The notes: generated by a model not told the origin, from the letters alone. 40,891 nt of DNA from CAZSNT01 sp964607765 (GCA_964607765.1 CAZSNT010000090.1:1-40891); one strand, 5' to 3'; numbered from the stretch's first letter, positions 8,691-16,974 are shown. Numbers and translations are program-made.

Positions 8691-9150
8691 ACGTTGTTGG
8701 CGGTGTCCAGTGTTTGCTGCTGTGCAGCAGGATTCAGTGGTCAGGTTTGGCAGAGCCCTTCTCTGAATGTTACTCTGTCTGGCGCCGTGCGCCATCCATT
8801 GCCTGCTTTCCTGCCGCGGGCGTGCTTCCCATGTACGGGTTGCGCGTGGCGGTCGGGGGCCTCCCGCCGTACATCCGGGAGTAGGCCGCTCGGGGGCCGA
8901 GCGGCACGGCGCGGGCCTGCTGCGATCGAGCCCTGAGCGTTCACGAATCCCCCCCCGTGTGCGTTGCAGACGGCGCTTTGAGCAGCTATATTTCATGCCC
9001 TCTTTTTGCCGGGTTGTGGCAGCGTGGTTCAGCCTCTTCTGCCGGCCTGACGCGAGGGGCTGGTGCAGCGAATTTGATTTGCCGTACAGGCGCTGCGGGC
9101 CGGGGGCCCGGGCCGCCGTTCGGCGTTGATCCGTCAGATAGGGAACGATC
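8691..9150. other. Divergent hemW/serC intergenic region with a strong hairpin
   Basis: About 460 bases without a conserved gene. It contains a perfect 9-bp stem, GCCGCTCGG/CCGAGCGGC with a GGG loop, at 8885-8905, not followed by a T run. It lies in the probable leader of serC and could be a leader structure or a transcript-end structure. No riboswitch consensus is recognised. Confidence 0.45.
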
Positions 9151-10239
9151 ATGACATCGGAGCGTGTGTACAACTTCAGTGCCGGTCCTGCCACTCTGCC
9201 GCTTGAGGTGATGGAACGGGCCCAGAGCGAGTTCGTGAACTACGATGGCGTGGGCTACGGCATAGCCGAAGCCAGCCACCGCAGCGCTGTCTTCGAGGAA
9301 GTAATCGACCGCGCCGAGGCGAACATTCGCAGCCTGATGGGGATCAGCGACGACTACGCCGTGTTGTTTCTCCAAGGCGGCGCAAGCATGCAGTTTGCGA
9401 TGATCCCCATGAACCTGCGTGTTTCGGACAAGCCGTTGCTCTACGCCGACACGGGCTCGTGGTCGAGCAAAGCGATCAAAGAAGCGAAGCTGTTCGGCGA
9501 CACTCAGGTTGTGTACGACGGCGCTGCGTCCGAGTATACCCGGATCGGGGATGCATCGGAGTGGGAGATCGCGGACGACGCCTCCTACATGTACGTGTGC
9601 AGCAACAACACTATCCGCGGTACGCAGTATCACTTCTTCCCGGAGCCGGGCGATGTCCCGTTGATTGCTGACATGTCCAGCGACATCATGTCCCGTGAGG
9701 TGGATGTGAACAAGTTCGGGATGATCTTTGCCGGGGCGCAGAAGAACCTGGCCCCCGCCGGTGTGACGCTGGTCATCATCCGCAAGGACTTGGCCGAGCG
9801 TGCGGACTCCGCACTGCCTACCATGCTGAACTACAACACGTTCATTGAGAAGCACTCGCTGTTCAACACGCCCCCGACTTTCGCCATCTACATGCTGGCG
9901 CTGGTCACGGACTGGATGGTGGCCCAGGGCGGCATGGCCGCGATCGAGACAGTGAACAAGGCCAAGTCTCACGCGCTGTACGAGCACATCGACATGTCCA
10001 TCTTCTACCAGGGCACGGCAGAGCCCGGCGATCGCTCCAAAATGAACGTGTGTTTCCGGCTGCCCGAGGAGGAGCTCGAGGCGTTGTTCATCAAGGAAGC
10101 GGAAGCTGCGGGGCTGGTGGGCTTGAAGGGGCACCGGTCAGTGGGCGGCGTTCGTGCGAGCATCTACAACGCCATGCCGCTGGCGGGCGTCTCGAACCTC
10201 ATCGACTTCATGACCGATTTCGAAGAACGGCACGGCTAG
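9151..10239 (+). CDS. serC: Phosphoserine aminotransferase
   Basis: A 362-residue PLP enzyme that converts 3-phosphohydroxypyruvate and glutamate to phosphoserine in serine synthesis. It also serves 4-phosphohydroxythreonine formation in PLP synthesis in some bacteria. The family start VYNFSAGPATLP, the FLQGGAS loop that holds PLP phosphate, IADMSSDIMSR, and the lysine that binds PLP in FAGAQKNLAPAG (Lys198) are all present. The C-terminal HRSVGGVRASIYNAMP is the usual substrate-arginine block. Full length for the family. The ribosome site (GGGA about nine bases upstream) is modest. It is divergent from hemW, and no serA or serB is nearby. The 3' side is followed directly by an inverted pair of repeats that may end transcription. 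Confidence 0.96.
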   Translation: MTSERVYNFSAGPATLPLEVMERAQSEFVNYDGVGYGIAEASHRSAVFEEVIDRAEANIRSLMGISDDYAVLFLQGGASMQFAMIPMNLRVSDKPLLYADTGSWSSKAIKEAKLFGDTQVVYDGAASEYTRIGDASEWEIADDASYMYVCSNNTIRGTQYHFFPEPGDVPLIADMSSDIMSREVDVNKFGMIFAGAQKNLAPAGVTLVIIRKDLAERADSALPTMLNYNTFIEKHSLFNTPPTFAIYMLALVTDWMVAQGGMAAIETVNKAKSHALYEHIDMSIFYQGTAEPGDRSKMNVCFRLPEEELEALFIKEAEAAGLVGLKGHRSVGGVRASIYNAMPLAGVSNLIDFMTDFEERHG

Positions 10240-10248
10240 GCAATGCCT

Positions 10249-10338
10249 CGTAGCCCGGGTCTCCTGATTCGGGACGGCTTTCCCTGCGGCACGATACAGC
10301 TCATGGCAAGACACCCGGCTCGGGAGAGCCGGGCTACG
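10249..10338. repeat. Palindromic repeat family A, inverted pair
   Basis: Two copies of one element in opposite orientation: a diverged CGTAGCCCGGGTCTCC... at about 10249 and ACACCCGGCTC...CGGGCTACGG at 10311-10338. The second folds by itself (CCCGGCTC, loop GGGA, GAGCCGGG; 10314-10333). The same element occurs four times at 26154-26350. Placed just after serC, it may act as a terminator or mRNA end-stabiliser. Confidence 0.8.
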
Positions 10339-10359
10339 GGCGGCCAGCCCCGCTTCGGG

Positions 10360-10617
10360 TCAGACGATGCGATTGACCAGGGACTCGACCCGGCGCTTGG
10401 CGCGTACCATGATGAGGGGCACTGAGGTCCACGCGGCCAGCGCAAACGTCAGCAGGGCGCCGCCCGGGCCCACGGTGGCGATGGACCGGCCCACGCCGAG
10501 GAACACGCCGGCGCCGATCATCATGCCGACGCCCATCATGGTGACATGGAACAGGGTCAGCTCGCGCGACAGCTCCGTGCCGAAGTGGTGCCCCGTGTCA
10601 GCTGCTTCTTCGGCCAT
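10360..10617 (-). pseudogene. N-terminal remnant of an APC-family amino-acid permease
   Basis: The 85 residues include LTLFHVTMMGVGMMIGAGVF and GPGGALLTFAL, which match the first helix and following region of amino acid-polyamine-organocation permeases (the IGAGIF motif). The protein then stops after a short basic end (RAKRRVESLVNRIV), whereas intact permeases have 12 helices and 430 or more residues. The 3' side abuts a copy of palindromic repeat A, which could mark the deletion. Its start overlaps the 3' end of the small membrane-protein gene by 20 bases. Alternatively it is a functional two-helix micro-protein; the clean frame and coupling keep that open. Confidence 0.6.
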
Positions 10618-10765
10618 TTCCCATTTCCCTGCGTATCTGGCGCAGTGAAGTCAGCTTCGACTTGCCAATGCGGTCAATGATGCGGGAGCTCCACACGAAC
10701 AGGCCGACGATTACCGCGACGGCAATCCCTGTCAGCGCCACTCCTACTGTTGTGTCGAAGTCCAT
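10598..10765 (-). CDS. Small single-span membrane protein, 55 residues
   Basis: MDFDTTVGVALTGIAVAVIVGLFVW is an acidic N-terminus followed by one hydrophobic helix (residues 7-25), then a strongly basic C-terminus (RIGKSKLTSLRQIRREM) that should stay in the cytoplasm. No family is recognised. Its 3' end overlaps the start of the permease remnant by 20 bases in another frame, which suggests translational coupling. An upstream in-frame extension lacks conserved features. If the permease was once intact, this could have been its small subunit. Confidence 0.5.
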   Translation of the reverse strand: MDFDTTVGVALTGIAVAVIVGLFVWSSRIIDRIGKSKLTSLRQIRREMGNGRRSS

Positions 10766-10907
10766 CTGGTACCTGCTGAGAGAAGCCGGTTGCTGCGCTC
10801 GCCCTCCAGCGCGCTGCCGTGGACACGGAGATTGTGGGTAGCGGGCACCCACACTGAAATGGCGTAAATCAAACCGGGAAGGGGCGGAAAGTCAAGCAGT
10901 TCGGGCC

Positions 10908-11062
10908 GCGGCGCGCCCCCAGGGATGCTCCCTGGGCTGTGACGTTCCTCGCCGTTGGCGAGGGGGGATGTGTGAGGTGGCACGGCGGCGCGCCCCCAGG
11001 GATGCTCCCTGGGCTGTGACGTTCCTCGCCGTTGGCGAGGGGGGATGTGTGAGGCGGCGCGA
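10908..11062. repeat. 77-bp tandem direct repeat with two hairpins per unit
   Basis: Two nearly perfect units start at 10908 and 10985, and a third begins at 11054 before diverging after about eight bases. Identity covers the first 70 bases of each unit. Each unit holds two hairpins: CCCAGGGA-TGC-TCCCTGGG and CCTCGCC-GTT-GGCGAGG. The array sits just beyond the stop of the envelope operon, where paired hairpins could stop transcription from either side. Confidence 0.88.
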
Positions 11063-11065
11063 GGA

Positions 11066-11938
11066 TTACTCCTCTTTCTTCTTGCCGAAGATGCCTTTGA
11101 TGCCGTTGATCGTGCCGGAGGTGGTCTCTTTCAGGGATTTGCCCACGTCCTTCACTGCTTTCCCGGTCTGCTCTGCGGTGTCTTTGACGGCGTCAGTGGT
11201 GTCGCCGATCAGTGCGCCTCCCGCCTTGACGGCGCCCGTGATCGTGCCGGTCACCGACCCGAAGATCTCGGACACGGCCTCGCCAATGCTCGTGCCGCCG
11301 GAGTCCTTGCCGATGTCCGTAAGGTGCACTTCAGGCAGGGGGACGGGCAGCGCGGCGCCGCCCAGGACGGTTGCGCTCAGGCGGATCTGACCATCGGCTA
11401 TCTTGAACGACTCGATGACGACCTTCTTGCCCGGCTTACCGTCCTCCGCATTCGGCTCTTCGGCCGGCTTGTCGGCAGGTTCCTCAGCCGGCTCGTCGCC
11501 GGGCTCTGTGGCGCCTGTACCGGTGAAGGCCTCGATGTTCTCCTTGAGCCGCGTGATGTTGCTGCCTTTGAGGTCCGTCTCATAGGTGACTTCCGGTGCC
11601 TCGATCAGGATCTCTCGGATGACGATGGTGTCGGTCATGATCGACTTCGGATCCACCACTACGCGCGTTACACCGAGCTTGAATGCCGAGTCCGTCTTGA
11701 ACCCCTGCGGGTTGCCGACGACCAGGCCCTCGATCTCGGCCTTGCCCGTGAACGCGGAGAACGTGATATTCGTCACCGTGACCGGCGCCTGCAGAGCTTG
11801 GCTGCCAAAGGTCTCCACACCCGTCTTCACGACCTTGCCCAGGGACAGGTAGAGCATCGTGACGCCGACAACGACGAGCACGATCGCTACGGCAACGAGG
11901 GCAAGCACGATCTTCAGCCAACGCCTTTTCTTTGTCAT
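11066..11938 (-). CDS. AsmA-like envelope protein
   Basis: A 290-residue protein with a basic start, one strong membrane segment (IVLALVAVAIVLVVVGVTMLYL, about residues 10-31) and a periplasmic domain resembling the N-terminal part of AsmA/DUF748 proteins (pattern VTVTNITFSAFTGKAEIEGL, GNPQGF, then IREILIEAPEVTYE). A Pro/Glu-rich linker lies near residues 143-165. The tail is low-complexity, rich in Gly/Thr/Lys, with periodic GxxxG/DAVKDTAEQT stretches that could form a helical surface. AsmA-like proteins act in outer-membrane lipid handling, but this one is short. It is the last gene of a leftward set with mscS and a DUF481 gene, 18 bases after mscS. Confidence 0.65.
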   Translation of the reverse strand: MTKKRRWLKIVLALVAVAIVLVVVGVTMLYLSLGKVVKTGVETFGSQALQAPVTVTNITFSAFTGKAEIEGLVVGNPQGFKTDSAFKLGVTRVVVDPKSIMTDTIVIREILIEAPEVTYETDLKGSNITRLKENIEAFTGTGATEPGDEPAEEPADKPAEEPNAEDGKPGKKVVIESFKIADGQIRLSATVLGGAALPVPLPEVHLTDIGKDSGGTSIGEAVSEIFGSVTGTITGAVKAGGALIGDTTDAVKDTAEQTGKAVKDVGKSLKETTSGTINGIKGIFGKKKEE

Positions 11939-11956
11939 CTGTCTCTGCCTTTCCGT

Positions 11957-12784
11957 CTAACTCGGTTGTTCGTTGATCAGGTGCACATCGCGCTGCGGGA
12001 ACGGGATGCTGATGCCCTCGGCATCGAATTTGATCTTCGTCGCTTCCTGGACGCCGAAGTAGACATCCCAGTAATCCGCGACATTCACCCAGGGCCGGAC
12101 CGCGAAGTTCACGCTGCTGTCGGCCAATTCGCACACCGCGATGCTCGGCGCCGGGTCCTTCAGGATCTTCTCGTCCGCTGCCAGCACTTCCTCGAGTGCC
12201 TTGCGGACCTTCTGCAGGTCATCGTCGTAGCCCACGCCAATGACCAGGTCGACCCGGCGCGTGCCTTTGCTCGAGTAGTTGACGATGTTGTCGCCGGTCA
12301 GCTTCGAGTTGGGGACGATTACCGCCTTGTTGTCGGGCGTAACCAGATGTGTGGTGAAGATGTTGATATCCTCGACCACTCCCATCGTGCCCGCTGCCTC
12401 GATCAGGTCTCCCACCTTGAACGGGCGGAAGATGATCAGCAGCACGCCGGCAGCGAAGTTGGACAGCGAGCCCTGGAGCGCGAGACCGACAGCCAGGCCG
12501 GCGGCACCCAGTACGGCAATGAAGGACGTGGTCTGCACGCCGAGCCGCCCCAAAGCGGCCAGAATGACAAAGGTCATCATGGCCGCGTAGGACAGGTTGG
12601 AGACGAAGGAGACCAACGTCTGTTCCGTCTTCGCCTTGGTCATGGACGCTTCGAGCAGCTTGCGCAGTTTGCGCGCCACCCAACGTCCGATCAGGAACAC
12701 CAACAGCGCCGTCACGATGTTGGTCAGGTATTTCATCCCGCTGACCGCGCACCACTCCTGCATTCTAAGCACCATGTTCTCCAT
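11957..12784 (-). CDS. mscS: Small-conductance mechanosensitive channel
   Basis: A 275-residue MscS-family channel that releases solutes on hypo-osmotic shock. Three N-terminal helices are visible; the pore helix region AAGLAVGLALQGSLSNFAAG is the Gly/Ala-packed TM3, followed by LIIFRPFKVGDLIE, the hallmark start of the beta domain. The C-terminal alpha-beta domain (residues about 165-270) is complete, with VPNSKL and the final IPFPQRDVHL. Length equals the E. coli-type minimal channel. It lies between the AsmA-like gene and a DUF481 outer-membrane protein gene with short gaps (18 and 29 bases), so it is probably co-transcribed with them. Confidence 0.95.
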   Translation of the reverse strand: MENMVLRMQEWCAVSGMKYLTNIVTALLVFLIGRWVARKLRKLLEASMTKAKTEQTLVSFVSNLSYAAMMTFVILAALGRLGVQTTSFIAVLGAAGLAVGLALQGSLSNFAAGVLLIIFRPFKVGDLIEAAGTMGVVEDINIFTTHLVTPDNKAVIVPNSKLTGDNIVNYSSKGTRRVDLVIGVGYDDDLQKVRKALEEVLAADEKILKDPAPSIAVCELADSSVNFAVRPWVNVADYWDVYFGVQEATKIKFDAEGISIPFPQRDVHLINEQPS

Positions 12785-12813
12785 GATCTGTCACTCCTCT
12801 TCTGATGTGTTGT

Positions 12814-13854
12814 TCAGAATCCAAGAACGAGCTTTGCGGCATAGGTCGTGTCGAGCCGTTCGGTGTCTTCCGGCGGGAGTGCGGTGTAGTCGTTGGCCAC
12901 GCTCAGGCGCAGCTTCCACGCTTCCGAGCGCGCCAATGGGATGTCGAGTGCGGACTCGTGGTAGATCCGGTAATCGTTGCCGTACTCCAGGCTTGGCGTG
13001 TACGTGATGTCCGTGACCAGCTTGCCCCAGTCCTGCAGCATGATCATGTGGTGCAACCCGACGTCAACGCCTGGTGCGGATGTGTCTTCACGGTCCTCGT
13101 AGGACTCGTGCAGGTACAGCGCGCCGAGCCGGCCACGCAGCACGTGTTCGTCCGGCCTGTTCAGGAAGTAGTAGCCGTAACCGACGGCGGCCGTGTTACG
13201 CAGGTTCAGTTTGTTGATCCGGTCCGTGCCCATCTCGGCACGAGCGTACCAGGAGTGGTCCTTGGAGAAGAAGTTCTCGTAGTCGACACCGCCCACGCGG
13301 TCGTCGACCGTGCGCACGCCGTTCTCGCGCGAATACGAGGAACGCCCGTAGAACATGAGCTTGTCTTTCCCCGTGTCCATGGTCGCTCTAACACCAACGC
13401 CCGTGGAGAGCTTCTCGGTGTTGCCCGTCTTGCCGCCGATGTCCACGGACAGCTCGTATTTCCACTCCCGCTCCTTCGGCAGTGGCGGCAGCGTCGGATC
13501 CCGGCCGCTCTCGTCCCAGGCGGCCACGACCTTGCTGTTGTCCACGGTCATGATGCCGTCGGGCGTCTGCACCACGAGCTTGCCGTCCTGTTGCGTGGCA
13601 GTGCCGGAGAGCGTGTTGCCGCTCTCGAACTTGACGTTCAGCGTTGAGTCCCAGGTGTAGTTCTTCACTTTGGCCTGATCGATACTCAACGTGCCGGCAA
13701 ACTCCGTGTCAATGGCCACCTTGCCGTCCGCGATGGACGTGATCGTGCCGACAACACGGGAGCCGTCGTCGATCTCGAGCGTGTCCGCCGAACCCCACTG
13801 AGCGGCGACCATCAACACCAGACTCACAGCGATCGCTCCCGTTCCAAGCTTCAT
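12814..13854 (-). CDS. DUF481 outer-membrane beta-barrel protein
   Basis: A 346-residue secreted protein. The signal peptide is clear (MKLGTGAIAVSLVLMVAAQWGSA, cleavage after SA near residue 24). Residues 25-115 resemble the SH3-like repeat often found ahead of DUF481 (DTLEIDDGSRVVGTI...). From about residue 130 to the end, alternating aromatic and polar strands and the terminal YAAKLVLGF (aromatic C-terminus) indicate a beta barrel of the DUF481/YdiY type. GAGAGGA upstream of the ATG at 13854 decides the start over longer in-frame starts. First gene of the envelope operon. Function unknown; related proteins are linked to acid or envelope stress. Confidence 0.85.
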   Translation of the reverse strand: MKLGTGAIAVSLVLMVAAQWGSADTLEIDDGSRVVGTITSIADGKVAIDTEFAGTLSIDQAKVKNYTWDSTLNVKFESGNTLSGTATQQDGKLVVQTPDGIMTVDNSKVVAAWDESGRDPTLPPLPKEREWKYELSVDIGGKTGNTEKLSTGVGVRATMDTGKDKLMFYGRSSYSRENGVRTVDDRVGGVDYENFFSKDHSWYARAEMGTDRINKLNLRNTAAVGYGYYFLNRPDEHVLRGRLGALYLHESYEDREDTSAPGVDVGLHHMIMLQDWGKLVTDITYTPSLEYGNDYRIYHESALDIPLARSEAWKLRLSVANDYTALPPEDTERLDTTYAAKLVLGF

Positions 13855-14244
13855 AGCGGAATTCCTCTCTGTTGGTTTGGTCGATTGCCTTGCTTTAGAG
13901 CCGGTCAGCACGGCGTCCGGCGGCACAGTGTCGTTTCAGACAGCGGTCACGTCTGTTGGTTCCCCGGCAGTCCATGCGTACTTCCTTCCTAACGGTAAAG
14001 GCCACGGTCTGGGATTGCCAACGGCAAAACAGAGGAAAACAGTGCATTTCCTGCCAACCCGACGATCACTGAAGCCTCCGCGTAAATGGCGCTGCTGCCT
14101 TGTGAACCCGCGCTCCCCGGGGCAAATTGCCAATGACGCGCGCAGCGCCCATGACCAATGACCAGCCGGCTGCGCTCTGCGAGCTGCGCCGCGCCAGGAT
14201 GACCAATGACGCACACAGCTGCGATCCAAAGGAGAGAGAGAAGA
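13855..14244. other. Divergent intergenic region between the envelope operon and glnN
   Basis: About 390 bases. It contains one copy of a 41-bp repeat (14163-14203, listed separately) and a duplicated GACCAATGAC at 14153 and 14201, 48 bases apart. The glnN ribosome site GGAGAGAG starts near 14231. No sigma-54 (GG-N10-GC) promoter or other nitrogen-control site was recognised. Confidence 0.5.
14163..14203 (-). repeat. 41-bp repeat family B, single copy
   Basis: This is the reverse complement of the unit that occurs three times in tandem at 16840-16962, with a few substitutions. Together the copies bracket glnN and the GNAT gene in inverted orientation. Confidence 0.85.
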
Positions 14245-16356
14245 ATGAGCACCGACTGCAGCGTTGATCTGCCGGGCGTTTACGGCGAGCATGTGTTCAG
14301 CGACCGTGTGATGCGCGAGCGATTGCCGAAGAACACGTACCGTGCAGTTCGCGAAGCCATGGACGAGGGGAATGCTCTGAATCCGATCGTGGCGGATGTG
14401 GTAGCGAACGCGATGAAAGACTGGGCCATCGAGAAAAGGGCAACGCATTTCTGCCACTGGTTCCAGCCCATGACCGGCATGACCGCGGAGAAGCACGACT
14501 CGTTCATTTCTCCGACCGGTGACGGGCGCGTCATGATGGAGTTCAGCGGCAAGGAACTGATTCAAGGCGAACCGGATGCCTCCTCGTTCCCGTCGGGCGG
14601 ATTACGCGCGACCTTCGAGGCTCGCGGTTACACCGCTTGGGACTGCACCTCGCCGGTGTTCGTGAAGTCGGACGGCTCCAACACGTCGCTGTTCATTCCG
14701 AGTGCGTTCTGCTCTTACAACGGGGAGGCCCTGGACAAGAAAACGCCCTTGCTGCGGAGCATGGATGCGCTCAACAGGCAGGCGTTGCGCGTGTTGCGCC
14801 TGCTGGGGAACACCACGACCAAGCGCGTTATGGCGACGCTGGGCGCGGAGCAGGAGTATTTCCTCATCGACAGGCGCTTTGTCGAGGAGCGACTCGATCT
14901 CAAGGTGGCCGGCCGTACGCTGTTCGGGGCGCCGCCCCCGAAGGGCCAGGAAATGGACGACCACTACTTCGGTACGCTGCACGAGCGCGTCGCCTCGTTC
15001 ATGAACGAGCTCAACAACGTCCTGTGGAAGCTCGGCATTTCCGCGAAGACCCAGCACAACGAGGTGGCTCCGGCTCAGTACGAGCTCGCGCCGGTGTTCG
15101 CCACGGTAAATGTGGCAACGGACGACAACCAGATCACGATGCAGGCCATGCAGAAGCTCGCGCTTCGTCACGGTTTTGTGTGTCTGCTGCACGAGAAGCC
15201 GTTCGCCGGTGTCAACGGCTCGGGGAAGCACAATAACTGGTCCCCGGATACGGACGACGGTATCGGCCTGCTCAGGCCGGGCAGTACGCCGCACGCGAAT
15301 ATGCAGTTCCTCGTGTTCCTGTTCGCCGTGATCCGGGCTGTCGACAAGTACGCGCCCTTGCTGCGCGCGACTGTTGCGACTCCCGGTAACGACCACCGAC
15401 TCGGCGCCAACGAGGCGCCTCCCGCCATTGTCTCCATCTTCCTCGGCGACGAGATGACCAAGATCTACGAGCAGATCGCTGCGGGCGGTGCGCCCACTTC
15501 CACGATGCCCGGCGAGCTGACTCTCGGCGTCAGTTCGCTGCCGCCGCTGCCCATGGACTCGACCGATCGGAACAGGACCTCGCCGTTCGCGTTCACAGGC
15601 AGCAAGTTCGAGTTCCGCATGGTCGGCTCCACGCAGTCGACCGCAGGCCCGTGTTTCGTGCTGAACACGATCGTGGCGGACAGCCTTGCGGAGATCGCGG
15701 ATGCGCTCGAGGGCGAGGAGGACATCAGCGCCGCGCTCCAGGCGCTGCTGCAGCGTTATGCCCAGGAACACCGGCGGATCATTTTCAACGGTGACAACTA
15801 CTCGGCGGAATGGGCGGAAGAGGCGGCCGCGCGCGGACTGCCGAACATCACCAACACGGTTGACAGCTTGACAACGGTGACCGATCCGGAGAACGTGGCG
15901 GTTCTGAGTCGGCACGGTGTGCTGAGTCAAGGCGAGCTGGATGCCCGGCAGGAGATCCTGTTCGAGAACTACAGCATGATGATCGGGATCGAGGGCCGCA
16001 CAGCGCTGCAGATGGCAAAGCGCCAGATTCTGCCTGTGGCTGCGGACTACGCAGGACGGCTGGGCCGGGCGTGCACCTCGGTCAAAGACGCCGGCGTGAC
16101 CTCGGCCACGCACACCGACATGCTCAACGAAGTGTGCGGCCTCGTCGACTCGCTGCAGGACGGCGTCCGTCAGCTCGAAGCGGCCATAGCCGCGGTGGAC
16201 GGTGTGGACAACGCCAAAGGCAAGGCGGTGGCCAGCCGCGATCGCATCGTGCCCGCCATGGCCGCGGTGCGCGCCAGCGTCGACGCACTGGAACAGATCG
16301 TCGACGCGGCATACTGGCCGCTGCCCACCTACGCCGACATGCTGTTCAGCCGCTAG
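14245..16356 (+). CDS. glnN: Glutamine synthetase type III
   Basis: A 703-residue GSIII enzyme, which makes glutamine from glutamate, ammonia and ATP. It has the type III N-terminus (VFSDRVMRERLPKNTYRA), the KRATHFCHWFQPMTG block, the GLRATFEARGYTAWDCTSP segment unique to this type, the catalytic GAEQEYFLID, the QHNEVAPAQYELAP metal/ammonium region and NGSGKHNNWS. Length is right for GlnN (about 700-730) and far above GSI (about 470). The ATG at 14245, preceded by GGAGAGAG, is preferred to an in-frame ATG 39 bases upstream. Its stop overlaps the stop of the convergent GNAT gene by 11 bases. GSIII is typical of Bacteroidota, cyanobacteria and several PVC lineages. Confidence 0.96.
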   Translation: MSTDCSVDLPGVYGEHVFSDRVMRERLPKNTYRAVREAMDEGNALNPIVADVVANAMKDWAIEKRATHFCHWFQPMTGMTAEKHDSFISPTGDGRVMMEFSGKELIQGEPDASSFPSGGLRATFEARGYTAWDCTSPVFVKSDGSNTSLFIPSAFCSYNGEALDKKTPLLRSMDALNRQALRVLRLLGNTTTKRVMATLGAEQEYFLIDRRFVEERLDLKVAGRTLFGAPPPKGQEMDDHYFGTLHERVASFMNELNNVLWKLGISAKTQHNEVAPAQYELAPVFATVNVATDDNQITMQAMQKLALRHGFVCLLHEKPFAGVNGSGKHNNWSPDTDDGIGLLRPGSTPHANMQFLVFLFAVIRAVDKYAPLLRATVATPGNDHRLGANEAPPAIVSIFLGDEMTKIYEQIAAGGAPTSTMPGELTLGVSSLPPLPMDSTDRNRTSPFAFTGSKFEFRMVGSTQSTAGPCFVLNTIVADSLAEIADALEGEEDISAALQALLQRYAQEHRRIIFNGDNYSAEWAEEAAARGLPNITNTVDSLTTVTDPENVAVLSRHGVLSQGELDARQEILFENYSMMIGIEGRTALQMAKRQILPVAADYAGRLGRACTSVKDAGVTSATHTDMLNEVCGLVDSLQDGVRQLEAAIAAVDGVDNAKGKAVASRDRIVPAMAAVRASVDALEQIVDAAYWPLPTYADMLFSR

Positions 16357-16837
16357 ATTCTGTCCTGTAAACGACCAGTCCCCGCGCTTTGTAATTGTCC
16401 AGTGCTGTCGGGTGATCGAGCGTGCAGGTGTGGAGCCAGACTCGATTCGGGTTCATTCCCCACGCTTCCTCCAAGGCGCGCGTCAGCAGCGCTCCGCCCA
16501 GGCCCTTGCCTATGAAAGGCGGGGCGAGCCCGAGCTGGGCAATCTCGATGTCCTCCTCGCGTTGCCGGAGCTCGAAGTAGCCTGCCGGTGCTCCGTCGTA
16601 GTATGCGGCGAACGTGCGGACCGCCGTGTCTTCGGCGTAAGATCGCCACTGTTCGTCAGTCCAGGGCGTTTTGTCACGCCATTCCCAGTCCGCCCCGACC
16701 AGTTCGTAGAGAAACCGATTGAAGCGCCACTGCGGCACGGTGGCTTCCAGGATCCGGAAGCGCGGGTCCGCGCACAGCCTCGGCCGCAGTTGGCTGCGGT
16801 CCGTCATTTCCAGGTAGGTGATGGTGATTGTGGTCAT
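16346..16837 (-). CDS. GNAT-family N-acetyltransferase
   Basis: A 163-residue acetyl-CoA-dependent acyltransferase. The acetyl-CoA loop is visible as APPFIGKGLGGALL (Q/R-x-x-G-x-G/A type), after a strand IEIAQLGL; the C-terminal LHTCTLDHPTALDNYKARGL is the usual end of the GNAT fold. The N-terminal part has a WRFNRFLYELVGADWEWRDK segment typical of one GNAT subgroup. Substrate unknown. It converges on glnN with an 11-base overlap, and its upstream side runs directly into three 41-bp repeats, so its promoter must be in or beyond that array. Confidence 0.88.
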   Translation of the reverse strand: MTTITITYLEMTDRSQLRPRLCADPRFRILEATVPQWRFNRFLYELVGADWEWRDKTPWTDEQWRSYAEDTAVRTFAAYYDGAPAGYFELRQREEDIEIAQLGLAPPFIGKGLGGALLTRALEEAWGMNPNRVWLHTCTLDHPTALDNYKARGLVVYRTESSG

Positions 16838-16839
16838 CA

Positions 16840-16962
16840 GTCATCTTGGCGCGGCGTAGCTCGCAGAGCGAAGCCGGCTGGTCATCTTGGCGCGGCGTGG
16901 CTCGCAGAGCGAAGCCGGCTGGTCATCTTGGCGCGGCGTAGCTCGCAGAGCGAAGCCGGCTG
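16840..16962 (+). repeat. 41-bp repeat family B, three tandem copies
   Basis: Three units begin at 16840, 16881 and 16922. They are identical except for one base (GTAG/GTGG in the second). Each unit contains GCTCGC-AGA-GCGAAG, an imperfect hairpin, and the palindrome GCCGGC. An inverted single copy lies at 14163-14203. The array separates the GNAT start from the stop of the DUF1638-HyuA gene. Confidence 0.93.
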
Positions 16963-16974
16963 CTAGTATTGCGG

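Noticed and set aside
8691..9194. 168-codon N-terminal extension of hemW
   Set aside because: The sequence is Arg/Pro-rich without homology, and HemW proteins begin close to the radical SAM motif, which starts 17 residues after the ATG at 8690.
10908..11062. Possible CRISPR array
   Set aside because: The units are 77 bp with only about 7 bases between identical parts and contain two hairpins; there are no unique spacers and no cas genes.
16840..16962. Possible CRISPR or iteron origin
   Set aside because: The three 41-bp units are directly abutting without spacers; no replication gene or DnaA boxes were seen nearby.
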